64,000 bases of DNA from Frankia alni ACN14a (lineage in GTDB: Bacteria; Actinomycetota; Actinomycetes; Frankiales; Frankiaceae). A model generated the notes under the pieces. The model did no database searches and was not told the origin of the DNA. It saw only the letters and a program-made list of their open reading frames with translations. Positions within the stretch are counted from its first letter, which is position 1. Each line of letters begins with the position of its first letter. Made by a program: the position numbers and the translations under genes. The stretch spans positions 5,202,962 to 5,266,961 of the forward strand of contig NC_008278.1 in NCBI RefSeq assembly GCF_000058485.1. Direction: 5' to 3'. Shown here one piece after another: positions 7,551-16,144 of this stretch.

Positions 7551-9802
7551 ACCCCCAGACCACCAGCGCGTTCGATCTGCCCGACCGCCTCGCTCCCAAG
7601 GCCGACCCGAAGCTGATCGCCGACGACGAACGGCACTTCACGGCCATCGCGGCGAGCCTCGAGCAGTCGATCGCCGACCTGGCCGGCCGCCTCGACGCCG
7701 AACGCAGGGCACCCGGCGGCACGGGCCAGCAGGCGTTGGACCGAGACCTGGAGATTCACCGGCTGACCGCTCGCCTGCGCGCCCTGCGTCGCTTCGGTCT
7801 GGACCTGTGCCTCGGGCACATCGTCCACGCCGACCATCCCGAGCCCGTGTACGTCGGACGCCTCGGCCTCGCGGACAGCGCGGGCCGCCGGCTGCTGCTC
7901 GACTGGCGCTCCCCCGCGGCCGAGCCGTTCTTCGGTGCGACCCACGCCAATCCGATGGGCCTGACAAGCCGCCGCCGGTATCGCTGGACCCGCGGCCGGA
8001 TCAGCGACTACTGGGACGAGGTGTTCACCCCGGACGGGTTCGACGGGCACGCCGCGCTCGACGACCAGTCCGCCTTCATCGCCAGCCTGGGCGGCGCCAG
8101 GTCGGCCCGGATGCGCGACGTGCTCGGCACCATCCAGGCCGACCAGGACGCCATCATCCGCGCCGGATCGGCCGGCGCCCTCGTCGTCGACGGCGGTCCG
8201 GGTACGGGCAAGACCGTCGTCGCGCTGCACCGCTCCGCCTACCTGCTCTATTCCGACCCTCGCCTCGGTCACCGCCGCGGCGGTGTGCTGTTCGTCGGGC
8301 CGCACCAGCCCTACCTGACCTACGTCGCCGACGTCATCCCCAGCCTCGGCGAGGAGGGCGTGCAGACCTGCACGCTGCGGGACCTCGTCGCCGAGGGAGC
8401 CTCGGCGACGATCGAGGCCGATCCGGACGTGGCGCTGCTGAAGTCGTCCGCGAACCTGGTCAAGGCGATCGAGACGGCCGTCCGGTTCTACGAGGAGCCG
8501 CCCACCAAGGGGATGACGGTCACGACCCACTGGAACGACATCTGGCTGAGCGCGGGCGACTGGGCCGAGGCGTTCGACGCACCGGCGCCCGGCACCGCCC
8601 ACAACGAGGCGCGCGGGGAGGTCTGGGCGGAACTGCTCACGATCCTGATCGACTCCCACGACGGTGACGCCCCGGCGGAGCTGCTGCGCAGGTCGCTGCT
8701 GCGCAACCGGGAGCTGCGTGCGGCGTTCAACCGGGCGTGGCCGCTGCTCGAGGCGGCCGACCTCGTCGCGGACCTGTGGTCGGTGCCCGCCTACCTGCGC
8801 ACGTGCGCTCCCTGGCTCAGCGCCGACGAGGTCGCGCGGCTCCAGCGCCCGGACGCGCGGGCCTGGACGGTGTCCGACCTGCCGCTGCTCGACGCGGCCC
8901 GCCAACGGCTCGGTGACCCGGAGGCGGCCCGCCGTCAGCGTCGGCATGCCGCCCGGGTCGCCGCCGACCGCGAGCACATGGCCAGGGTCGTGGACTCCTT
9001 CAGCGCGGCCGCCGACGACGAATACGGTGCGGGCCTGGTGACGATGCTGCGCGGCGAGGACTTCCACGACATCCTGGTCGACGAGAACGCCCTGCCCAGC
9101 ACCGACCCGGACCTGCTCGCCGGCCCCTTCGCACACGTCGTCGTCGACGAGGCGCAGGAACTGACCGACGCCGAGTGGCAGATGCTGCTGCTGCGCTGCC
9201 CGTCGCGAAGCTTCACCATCGTCGGCGACCGGGCCCAGGCCAGGCACGGGTTCACCGAGTCGTGGCAGGAGCGGCTCGGGCGGATCGGGCTCGACCGGAT
9301 CACGCTGGCCCCCCTGAGCATCAACTACCGGACGCCGGCGGAGGTCATGGCGCAGGCCGAGCCGGTCATCCGGGCCGTGCTCCCCGACGCCAACGTGCCG
9401 ACCTCCATCCGCAGCAGCGGCGTGCCCGTCGTGCACGGGTCCACCGCCGAGCTGGCTTCGATCCTGGACACCTGGCTCGCCGCGCAGCCCGACGGGATCG
9501 CCTGCGTCATCGGTACCGGCGACGGCAGGGACGCGGCGCTGCCGACGACGCCCCGCGTCCGGTCACTGACCCCGGAGCTGTCCAAGGGGCTCGAGTTCGA
9601 CCTGGTCGTCCTCGTCGACCCCGAGGCGTTCGGCGACGGCATCGAAGGAGCGGTCGACCGCTATGTCGCGATGACCCGGGCGACCCAGCAACTCGTCATC
9701 CTCCGGCGGACCGAACAGGCTGAACAGCCAGGGCCGACCGAACAGCCAGGGCCGACCGAGCAGCCAGGGCCGACTGAGCAGGCTGAGCGAGTGGGCGGGT
9801 GA
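7547..9802 (+). CDS. helR: HelR/HelD-type RNA-polymerase-associated ATPase (rifamycin resistance type)
   Basis: 751 residues, normal for actinobacterial HelD-like proteins. The N-terminus is a charged helical hairpin (about residues 15-90), followed by YVGRLGLAD and LLLDWRSPAAEPFFGAT, both family hallmarks. Walker A PGTGKT is near residues 218-223, and motor motifs include VVVDEAQELTDAEW and the C-terminal AMTRATQQL. HelR proteins use ATP to displace rifamycin from RNA polymerase; the upstream RAE supports HelR rather than a general HelD. GTG 7547 is favoured over the upstream frame by coupling to the 22-codon ORF. Its stop overlaps the kinase start. Confidence 0.85.
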   Translation: MNPQTTSAFDLPDRLAPKADPKLIADDERHFTAIAASLEQSIADLAGRLDAERRAPGGTGQQALDRDLEIHRLTARLRALRRFGLDLCLGHIVHADHPEPVYVGRLGLADSAGRRLLLDWRSPAAEPFFGATHANPMGLTSRRRYRWTRGRISDYWDEVFTPDGFDGHAALDDQSAFIASLGGARSARMRDVLGTIQADQDAIIRAGSAGALVVDGGPGTGKTVVALHRSAYLLYSDPRLGHRRGGVLFVGPHQPYLTYVADVIPSLGEEGVQTCTLRDLVAEGASATIEADPDVALLKSSANLVKAIETAVRFYEEPPTKGMTVTTHWNDIWLSAGDWAEAFDAPAPGTAHNEARGEVWAELLTILIDSHDGDAPAELLRRSLLRNRELRAAFNRAWPLLEAADLVADLWSVPAYLRTCAPWLSADEVARLQRPDARAWTVSDLPLLDAARQRLGDPEAARRQRRHAARVAADREHMARVVDSFSAAADDEYGAGLVTMLRGEDFHDILVDENALPSTDPDLLAGPFAHVVVDEAQELTDAEWQMLLLRCPSRSFTIVGDRAQARHGFTESWQERLGRIGLDRITLAPLSINYRTPAEVMAQAEPVIRAVLPDANVPTSIRSSGVPVVHGSTAELASILDTWLAAQPDGIACVIGTGDGRDAALPTTPRVRSLTPELSKGLEFDLVVLVDPEAFGDGIEGAVDRYVAMTRATQQLVILRRTEQAEQPGPTEQPGPTEQPGPTEQAERVGG
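9722..9775. repeat. Three 18-bp tandem repeats at the helR 3' end
   Basis: Units of GAACAGCCAGGGCCGACC, the third slightly diverged, encode EQPGPT repeats in the last 30 residues, after the motor domain has ended. Confidence 0.85.
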
Positions 9803-11211
9803 GGACGATGTCCGGGTCGGCCGGCTCGGGCGCGGTCGGGACATCCCCGCTGGGGGCACTGCGCCGCTGGCTGTTGCAGCCGGCGCTGCCGCAGCCGGTG
9901 CGGATGGATCAGCGGGGCGGCCTCCACCTGGACCCCTGGCGGTGGCGCCGGGTCGCCGGCATCTTCTTGATCTATCTCGGCTACGCCGTCTCGGACATGC
10001 TCGCCCTGCACGACGGCGCCGTCGTCGTCGTGTTCGGCTGCGCCGTGCTCGTCGGGTTCAGCCTGCTCTACCTGTGGGCGGTTCCGCTGGTCGCCTTCCG
10101 TGGCCGCCGGGAGCTGCGGAATCCGCTGCTGCTCGGCATGACCGCCTGCATCGCCGCCTACCTGCCGGTCGCCGGCGGCGGCGGCCTGGTGATGACGATC
10201 TACCTGGCCGTCGCCCTCGTCCTGCTGTTGCGTCCGGTCGTCGCCGTCCCGCTGATCCTCCTGATCGCCGCCGTCGACACCTGGCTGCCCGAGCACGTCA
10301 CGTGGTGGCACTCCCACGGTGAGCAGTGGTCGCTGTCCGGGCCCGTGCTGTTGGCCGCGGTGACCATGCTCGTGCGGGCGGGCGCGCGTAACCAGGTCGA
10401 GCTGTCCCGCGCCCATCGGGAGATCGAACGGCTGGCCAAGGAGCAGGAGCGGCTGCGGATCGCCCGCGACCTGCACGACCTGCTCGGCCACGCGCTCACC
10501 ACGATCACGGTGAAGGCGGAGCTCGCCTCGAAGCTGGCCGAGCGGGACCCGGCGCGCGCCGCCCGCGAGATGGCCGAGGTCGCCGCACTCGGCCGGCAGG
10601 GCCTGGCCGACGTGCGGGCCACCGTCGCCGGCTACCGGGAGGTCAGCCTGGTCACCGAGCTCGCCGCGGCCCGTGAGGTGCTCGCCGCGGCGGGCATCCG
10701 GGCCGAGCTGCCCGCATCCGTCGACGAGGTGCCCGGGGGCCTGCGGGAGCTGTTCGGCTGGGTGGTCCGCGAGGGCGTGACCAACGCGGTGCGCCACAGC
10801 GGCGCGCAGCACCTGCGCGTCACCGTCGACGACCGCAGCATCGAGGTGGTCGACGACGGCGCCGGCCCCGCCGACGCCGCGGGCCTCGACGCCCCGGGCT
10901 CCGGCGACGCCCCGGGCTCCGGCGGCGCCCCGGGCTCCGGCGGTGGCACAGGCGGTGGCGGTGGCTCTGGCGGGGCCGCGGGCCCTGGCGGTACCACGGG
11001 CCCTCGCGGGGGCACGGGCCTGGCGGGGCTCTCCGAGCGGGTCGCGGCGGCGAGGGGCCGGATCGAAACCGGGCCCGCGGCCGCGAGCGACCCCTCGCCC
11101 GGCTTCCGGCTGCGGGTCGTCGTCGCGCCACCGGCCCCCGCGGCTCCTGCGGACCCTCCGCTCGCGCAGGGGACCGGCGGCCCCGCGGAGCCGGCGGCGG
11201 CACGCTCGTGA
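9799..11211 (+). CDS. DesK/NarX-type sensor histidine kinase
   Basis: 470 residues. About five or six membrane segments (residues 52-195) are followed by a HisKA_3 domain with His226 in RIARDLHDLLGH, an N-box VVREGVTNAVRHS (321-333), a G1 box DDGAG (351-355) and a G2 box GTGLAGL (404-410). Between G1 and G2 lies an unusual Gly/Pro/Ala-rich run of almost 50 residues. GTG 9799 overlaps the helR stop; ATG 9808 is an alternative. It overlaps the response regulator gene by four bases and should phosphorylate that partner. Confidence 0.9.
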   Translation: MRTMSGSAGSGAVGTSPLGALRRWLLQPALPQPVRMDQRGGLHLDPWRWRRVAGIFLIYLGYAVSDMLALHDGAVVVVFGCAVLVGFSLLYLWAVPLVAFRGRRELRNPLLLGMTACIAAYLPVAGGGGLVMTIYLAVALVLLLRPVVAVPLILLIAAVDTWLPEHVTWWHSHGEQWSLSGPVLLAAVTMLVRAGARNQVELSRAHREIERLAKEQERLRIARDLHDLLGHALTTITVKAELASKLAERDPARAAREMAEVAALGRQGLADVRATVAGYREVSLVTELAAAREVLAAAGIRAELPASVDEVPGGLRELFGWVVREGVTNAVRHSGAQHLRVTVDDRSIEVVDDGAGPADAAGLDAPGSGDAPGSGGAPGSGGGTGGGGGSGGAAGPGGTTGPRGGTGLAGLSERVAAARGRIETGPAAASDPSPGFRLRVVVAPPAPAAPADPPLAQGTGGPAEPAAARS

Positions 11212-11813
11212 TCAGGGTTCTGCTGGCCGACGACCAGCATCTCGTCCGCGGCGCGCTCGCCGCGCTGCTCTCCCTGGAGGACGACATCGAGGTCGTCGGC
11301 CAGGTCGGGCGCGGCGACGAGGTGGTCGCCGCGGTCGGCGCGCTGCGCCCGGACGTCGTGCTGATGGACGTCGAGATGCCCGGCATCGACGGGCTGGCCG
11401 CCGCGGCGGCGGTGCGTGCCACCACGCCGACGACCCAGGTCCTGATCGTGACCACCTTCGGCCGCACCGGCTACCTGCGCCGGGCGATGGAGGCCGGCGC
11501 GCTCGGCTTCGTCGTCAAGGACGCGCCCGCCGAGGCCCTCGCCGCCGCGATCCGGCGGGTCGCCCGCGGGGAGCGGGTCGTCGACCCGACCCTCGCCGCC
11601 GCCACCCTCGCCGGCGGGGCGAGCCCGCTCACCGGGCGGGAACGGGACGTCCTCGTCGCGGCCCGCGACGGCGCGACCGTCGCCGACATCGCCGGGCGGC
11701 TGTTCCTCTCCGAGGGCACCGTGCGCAACTACCTGTCGTCCGTGATCGCGAAGACCGGCACCCGCAATCGGATGGAGGCCCTGCGCACCGCCGAGGAGTC
11801 CGGCTGGCTCTGA
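11208..11813 (+). CDS. NarL/LuxR-family response regulator
   Basis: 201 residues. The receiver domain begins IRVLLADDQHLVRGAL and carries the phospho-acceptor Asp54 in VVLMDVEMPG. The C-terminal LuxR-type helix-turn-helix reads LTGRERDVLVAARDG, then IAGRLFLSEGTVRNYLS. It is DesR-like and is the cognate partner of the kinase it overlaps. Likely targets are the exporter and helR in the same cluster, but no operator can be assigned. Confidence 0.92.
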   Translation: MIRVLLADDQHLVRGALAALLSLEDDIEVVGQVGRGDEVVAAVGALRPDVVLMDVEMPGIDGLAAAAAVRATTPTTQVLIVTTFGRTGYLRRAMEAGALGFVVKDAPAEALAAAIRRVARGERVVDPTLAAATLAGGASPLTGRERDVLVAARDGATVADIAGRLFLSEGTVRNYLSSVIAKTGTRNRMEALRTAEESGWL

Positions 11814-12115
11814 GTGCCCGCAGCAGCGGCGGCCCCGCCCCCGCGAGGAGGCGAGGGTGGAAGCACCATGAAGGCGCTCTCCCCTGCATCCTGGCTGTGC
11901 GGCCTGGGGGGTTGCGGGGTGGTTCGACTGTCGGCCGGGCGACGGAGGATTGCGCTCGCGGCGGCGAGGGCATGATCCTCGTCTGCAGAATGGGGCCGGT
12001 CCCGCTCCGTCCGATCTGGAGGAGTTCGATTCCGGAACGGTTCGGTTCCGGATCGGTTCGGGTTCGGGAGGGGGACGATCCCGAACGAGGACGATCCCGG
12101 AGGAGGACGACGGCC
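11814..12115. other. Intergenic region ahead of the GPP34 gene
   Basis: About 300 bp without a convincing gene. It holds a possible 35-codon ORF (ATG 11868) with a poor start context. At about 12028-12100 it has a run of GGTTCGG and GACGATCCCG short repeats, including GGAAC...GTTCC, that could be a regulatory site for the GPP34 gene. Confidence 0.4.
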
Positions 12116-12778
12116 GTGCTGCTCGCCGAGGACCTGCTGCTGCTCGCGCTCGACCCGGACCGCGGGACTCCGGTGAACTCCTCCCGCCAGCCGCTGGGCG
12201 TGGCGCTGTGCGGCGCGCTCGTCGCCGAGCTGGGGCTCGCGGGGCTGGTCGAGGAGGACGGCCGGCGGCTCGCGCCGATCGGTGCCCGACCCGCGCACCC
12301 GTTGCTCGCCGACGTCCACGCGACGCTCGGCACGGTCCGCGGGCGGCGGGCGGCCGACCAGCTCCGCCGCCTGGACGGGGCGATCGGCGGGGTCTGGTCC
12401 CGCACCGTCGACGGGCTCGTCGACGCCGGGGTGCTCGGGCGCCGGCGCGACCGGGTCCTGGTCGTGCGGATCACGCATCATCCCGTCCTGCGCGCCGAGG
12501 CGCGTGACGAGGTCGTGAAGCGGCTGCGGGCAGCCGCGGCCGGCGACGGTCCGCTGGACCCGCGCACGGGCACCGTGCTCGCCCTGTCCGGGCCGTCTCG
12601 TCTGCTGGAGGTGGTCGCTCCGCAGCGCGCCGACCGTCGCCACGCCAAGGCTCGCATCGCGGCCGCAACGGAGCAGACACCGATCGCGCCGATCGTCCGG
12701 AAGGTCATCCAGGAGGCGCAGCAGGCGGCCGCCGCCGCCGCGACCACCGCGGTCGTCGCCAGCACGGCATCGAGCTGA
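12116..12778 (+). CDS. GPP34 (GOLPH3-like) family protein
   Basis: 220 residues beginning VLLAEDLLLLALDPDRG, the typical opening of bacterial GPP34 proteins, followed by LGVALCGALVAELGLAG and a helical body ending with an Ala-rich helix. GTG 12116 has GGAGGAGG at 12099-12106. The eukaryotic family member binds phosphatidylinositol-4-phosphate at the Golgi; in actinobacteria the role is unknown, with membrane association the usual guess. It stands alone between the two-component system and the symporter operon. Confidence 0.88.
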   Translation: MLLAEDLLLLALDPDRGTPVNSSRQPLGVALCGALVAELGLAGLVEEDGRRLAPIGARPAHPLLADVHATLGTVRGRRAADQLRRLDGAIGGVWSRTVDGLVDAGVLGRRRDRVLVVRITHHPVLRAEARDEVVKRLRAAAAGDGPLDPRTGTVLALSGPSRLLEVVAPQRADRRHAKARIAAATEQTPIAPIVRKVIQEAQQAAAAAATTAVVASTASS

Positions 12779-12896
12779 TCACGGTACCCCGCGAAGGCCA
12801 CACGCCACGGGCCCGCTGCACCACAACCCACAAAGATCGCAACCTATAGTCATCATCCGACTCCCCTGTGCAATCTCTCCTCAGGAGTGACGCCGG

Positions 12897-13217
12897 ATGA
12901 CGCATGCCCGTGGCACCGCCGATCCCGGCGGTCGCCCCCGCCGATCCCACACCCCCCGCCGGTCGGGGCGGCCGCCCGCGTGGACGGGCGGGGTCGTCGG
13001 GCGGACCGTCGCCGCGGTCGTGCTCGCGGTGCAGGTCGTCGCCCTGCTGTTGGTCGGCACCTACGCGCGGCACGGGCCGCGGCTGTGGGGATTTCCGTTC
13101 TTCTACTGGTACACGCTGCTGTGGCTCCTGCTCGGTGCAGCCGGGATGGCCGGCTGCACCTGGCTGCTGGGCCGCACCAGCGGGCGGGAGACCGCCGGCG
13201 GCCGGGGGGACCGGTGA
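12897..13217 (+). CDS. DUF3311 small membrane protein
   Basis: 106 residues with a basic N-terminus and two hydrophobic helices (VAAVVLAVQVVALLLVG and FFYWYTLLWLLLG). DUF3311 genes usually sit immediately before sodium:solute symporters of the monocarboxylate type, as here. ATG 12897 has AGGAG nine bases upstream, and TATAGT at 12845-12850 is a possible -10. Its stop overlaps the symporter start (GTGA), so the pair is coupled. A subunit or assembly partner role is inferred from this linkage. Confidence 0.85.
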   Translation: MTHARGTADPGGRPRRSHTPRRSGRPPAWTGGVVGRTVAAVVLAVQVVALLLVGTYARHGPRLWGFPFFYWYTLLWLLLGAAGMAGCTWLLGRTSGRETAGGRGDR

Positions 13218-14989
13218 CGGCGGTCGGCGCCGGCCTGGCGCCGACCGCCGGTGCTCCGCTCGCCGCCGAGTCGCCGCACACCCCCTTCCACGGGGTGGAG
13301 TTCGCGGTGTTCACCACCCTGTTCGCCGCGGTGGCGATCCTCGGATTCGGCGCTGTCCGCTGGCGGCGCACCGGGCCGGGACCGTTGGCGAGCCTCGACG
13401 AGTGGGGGCTCGGCGGGCGCGGATTCGGCTCGTTCGTCGCCTGGTTCCTCATCGGCGGCGACATCTTCACCGCGTACACGTTCGTCGCCGTGCCCGGCGC
13501 GATGTACGCGGCGGGGGCCGTGTCCGGCTGGTTCGCCGTCGCCTACACCACCATCGTCTGGCCGATCGTCTTCGTCCTGATGCCCCGGCTGTGGACCGTG
13601 GCGCACCGGCACGGCTACGTCACCCCGGCCGATCTCGTCCGCGGCCGGTACGGTTCGCGTGCCCTGGCCCTCGCGGTCGCCGTCACGGGCATCGTCGCGA
13701 CCATGCCCTACATCGCCCTGCAGCTCGTCGGCATGCAGGCGGTGCTGGAGGTGATGGGCGTCGGGACGAACAGCGCCAACCCGGTCGTCCGCGACCTGCC
13801 GATCATCGTGGCGTTCGCTGTCCTCGCCGCCTGCACCTACACCGCCGGTCTGCGGGCGCCGGCGCTCATCGCGTTCGCCAAGGACCTGCTCATCTACGCC
13901 GTCGTGCTGGTCGCCGTCGCCGTCCTCCCGCACCGGCTCGGCGGCTTCGGCGCGATCTTCGACGCGGCCGAGCACAAGTTCGACGCGGCGAACGCCGCCG
14001 CGGCCGGGGCGGGGGCGGGCCACCCGGCGACGGCCGTGTTCATCCCCGGGCCGAAGGAGTTCCTCGCCTACGGCACCCTCGCCCTCGGCTCGGCGATGGC
14101 GCTGTTCCTGTATCCGCACGCGATCACCGGCGTGCTGGCGACCCGCAGCCGGGAGGTCATCCGCCGCAACACCGCCGTCCTGCCGCTGTACTCCCTGCTG
14201 CTGGCCTTCCTCGCGCTGCTCGGCTACGTGGCGATCGCCGCCGGGGTGCACACCACGAACCCGCGCCTGGCGGTGCCGCTGCTGTTCGAGCGGGAGTTCC
14301 CGGCGTGGTTCACCGGCGTCGCGTTCGCCGCGGTCGCGATCGGCGCGCTGGTTCCCGCCGCGATCATGTCGATCGCGGCGGCGAACCTGTTCACCCGCAC
14401 GATCTACGTCGGGCACCTGCGGCCGGGCGCGACGGCGGCCGAGCAGACCGCCGTGTCCAAGGTCGCGTCGCTGCTGGTGAAGGCCGGGGCGCTGCTGTTC
14501 GTCCTCGGCCTGGACACCCAGAACTCGATCAATCTGCAGCTGCTCGGCGGGGTGTGGATCCTGCAGACGTTCCCGGCGGTCGTCCTCGCCCTGTGGCGGC
14601 CCCGGCTGCACCGGCGGGCGCTGCTCGCCGGCTGGCTGGTGGGCATGTGCTACGGCACCGCGCAGGCGTACGGGCAGCACAGCGCGGCCGCCCGCCATTT
14701 CGGCGGGTCGCTGGCGACCGTGCCGGGGCTCGGCCATGCCGGCTACATCGCCGTGACGGCGTTCGCGCTCAACCTGGCCGTCGCCCTGCTCGGCACCCTG
14801 GTGCTGCGCGCCGCCGGCATCCCGAACGGACCCGACGAGACCGCCCTCGACTCCGACTCCTGCTCCGACGAACCCGATACCAGTGAACGCGACGCGAACG
14901 AACCTGATGCGCACACATCTGACGAGACCGTGCCCGGGCAGGCCCGTCAGGCGGTGGAGCCTGACGGCTCGGCGCCGTCACAGCGATGA
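13214..14989 (+). CDS. Sodium:solute symporter (SSS family, monocarboxylate permease-like)
   Basis: 591 residues with about thirteen hydrophobic segments. The conserved early section reads SLDEWGLGGRGFGSFVAWF, then DIFTAYTFVAVPGAMYA, and a later segment has YPHAITGVLATRSREVIRRN. This pattern fits the MctP/acetate-permease branch of the SSS family, which takes up short organic acids with sodium or protons. The last 60 residues are an acidic tail. The start overlaps the DUF3311 stop. Substrate is inferred only from family. Confidence 0.88.
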   Translation: MTAVGAGLAPTAGAPLAAESPHTPFHGVEFAVFTTLFAAVAILGFGAVRWRRTGPGPLASLDEWGLGGRGFGSFVAWFLIGGDIFTAYTFVAVPGAMYAAGAVSGWFAVAYTTIVWPIVFVLMPRLWTVAHRHGYVTPADLVRGRYGSRALALAVAVTGIVATMPYIALQLVGMQAVLEVMGVGTNSANPVVRDLPIIVAFAVLAACTYTAGLRAPALIAFAKDLLIYAVVLVAVAVLPHRLGGFGAIFDAAEHKFDAANAAAAGAGAGHPATAVFIPGPKEFLAYGTLALGSAMALFLYPHAITGVLATRSREVIRRNTAVLPLYSLLLAFLALLGYVAIAAGVHTTNPRLAVPLLFEREFPAWFTGVAFAAVAIGALVPAAIMSIAAANLFTRTIYVGHLRPGATAAEQTAVSKVASLLVKAGALLFVLGLDTQNSINLQLLGGVWILQTFPAVVLALWRPRLHRRALLAGWLVGMCYGTAQAYGQHSAAARHFGGSLATVPGLGHAGYIAVTAFALNLAVALLGTLVLRAAGIPNGPDETALDSDSCSDEPDTSERDANEPDAHTSDETVPGQARQAVEPDGSAPSQR

Positions 14990-15091
14990 CTCGATGACCG
15001 GACCGAACGAGGCCGCATCATGCCAGCGTCCCGGCCACCGGCTCGTCCTTCCGCCGCGATCCGGTGATCTGGCTGCGCCCCGCTGACGACG

Positions 15092-15502
15092 TCAGGCGTA
15101 CACCTCGATCGTGCAGGTGGCGACACCGCCACGCGCGATCCGGGCGTCGCTGGTGATCAGAGGAAGCCCCAGCGTCTCGGCGAGCGCGACGTACTGCGCG
15201 TCGTAGGCGCTGAGGGTGTGATGCAGCTCGCGGACGCGCCGCCACAGAACCAGGGTTTCGTGTCGCACCAGCGGCAGAAGCTGATAGTCGGCGACCGCCT
15301 TCCCCATCTCCCGCTCGGTCAGCTTGCCTCCCCGGCGCATCCCGAACAGTGCTGAAATCATCTCGTAGTCGAGCAGGCCGGGTGCCAGAAGCGACTCGAC
15401 ACCGGTGAGCCGACGGCGCACGGCAACGCCGCCCGTGCCGTGATCTGTCAGCGTTCGCACCAACGCCGAACAGTCGATGACCGCCGTCTCGCCGCCCCTC
15501 AA
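15092..15502 (-). CDS. vapC: VapC-type PIN-domain ribonuclease toxin
   Basis: 136 residues. The four acidic PIN residues are visible: Asp10 (AVIDCSALV), Glu47 (LLDYEMISALF), Asp101 (SAYDAQYVALAE) and Asp119 (LITSDARIAR). It should cut RNA when freed from the antitoxin. The start is TTG at 15502, overlapping the vapB stop. The gene ends about 100 bp from the convergent symporter gene. Confidence 0.88.
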   Translation of the reverse strand: MRGGETAVIDCSALVRTLTDHGTGGVAVRRRLTGVESLLAPGLLDYEMISALFGMRRGGKLTEREMGKAVADYQLLPLVRHETLVLWRRVRELHHTLSAYDAQYVALAETLGLPLITSDARIARGGVATCTIEVYA

Positions 15503-15729
15503 CGGCGCTCCCTGCCCTCGTCGATCGCGGCGAGGATGTCCGAGGTATCGACGTCGGACTGCGTCTCGCGGTCAAGGCGGGCCATCATGTCCGCCAGGCT
15601 CGGCGTCCGTGCCTCACGGGTGACCAGGTCGAGCAGGTAGGCCTGCAGGCTCCGCCCGCTCTGGGCGGCCTTGACCTTCAACGCCGCGAGAGTCGAATCT
15701 GACACGTCACGAATGGTGATCGCGGTCAT
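15499..15729 (-). CDS. vapB: VapB/FitA-type ribbon-helix-helix antitoxin
   Basis: 76 residues. The N-terminal ribbon-helix-helix reads TAITIRDVSDSTLAALKVKA followed by SGRSLQAYLLDLV, and the C-terminal tail (SDVDTSDILAAIDEGRE) would wrap the toxin. It overlaps vapC at its 3' end and the truncated VOC ORF at its 5' end (ATGA). Like other antitoxins it probably represses its own promoter. Confidence 0.88.
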   Translation of the reverse strand: MTAITIRDVSDSTLAALKVKAAQSGRSLQAYLLDLVTREARTPSLADMMARLDRETQSDVDTSDILAAIDEGRERR

Positions 15730-15968
15730 GACTGCATTCTAGCTGCCGGACCTGCATTATGCAGGCGTGGCGACCTGTTCCGACTGCCGGCCTCGTGCAG
15801 GTCGAGCTTCAGCCGGCCGAAAGCCAACGGCCAACGGCCGCCGGCCGCCGACCGCCGGCCGCCGCTGAATGTCACCGGCGTCATCCTCAGGACCCGCGCG
15901 TACCGGTCAACGGTGCGTTCGACGTCGGCCACGGTCAGCACGAGGTGGTCGATGCGGTCGACGTGCAT
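15726..15968 (-). pseudogene. Truncated VOC (glyoxalase/dioxygenase superfamily) remnant
   Basis: The first 62 or so residues read as a normal VOC module: MHVDRIDHLVLTVADVERTV, then DRYARVLRMTPVTF and LAFGRLKLDLHEAG. Intact relatives run about 130 residues; here the frame degenerates into SRNRSPRLHNAG and stops at 80. A purine-rich insert made from repeats of CGGCCAACGGC and CCGCCGGC interrupts the middle. The stop overlaps the vapB start, suggesting vapBC arrived here and cut the gene. Confidence 0.65.
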
Positions 15969-16144
15969 AGTGGTCTGCCGCCGCAGTCGGCTGATCCCAC
16001 GGCTACCGTAGGTCCGCCACCGACCACGGCGGGATGATCATCCGACGCGGGTTCGCCACACTCTCGTGCAGGCTCAGTCCGGGCACCGTCGCACCTCACC
16101 GGTGGTCGAGCCCTTCCCCTCCCCGCCCACCGAGAGGACCAGCC

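Noticed and set aside
7475-9436. Long antisense ORF across helR
   Set aside because: It is the mirror of a strongly coding frame; high G+C third positions keep opposite frames open. The product has only Arg/Gly/Val-rich sequence.
11868-11975. Possible 35-codon ORF upstream of the GPP34 gene
   Set aside because: Weak ribosome-binding context, no recognisable peptide, and an ORF this short is expected by chance in G+C-rich DNA.
13103-14914. 603-codon antisense ORF across the symporter gene
   Set aside because: Same shadow effect; no domain resemblance and no start signal.
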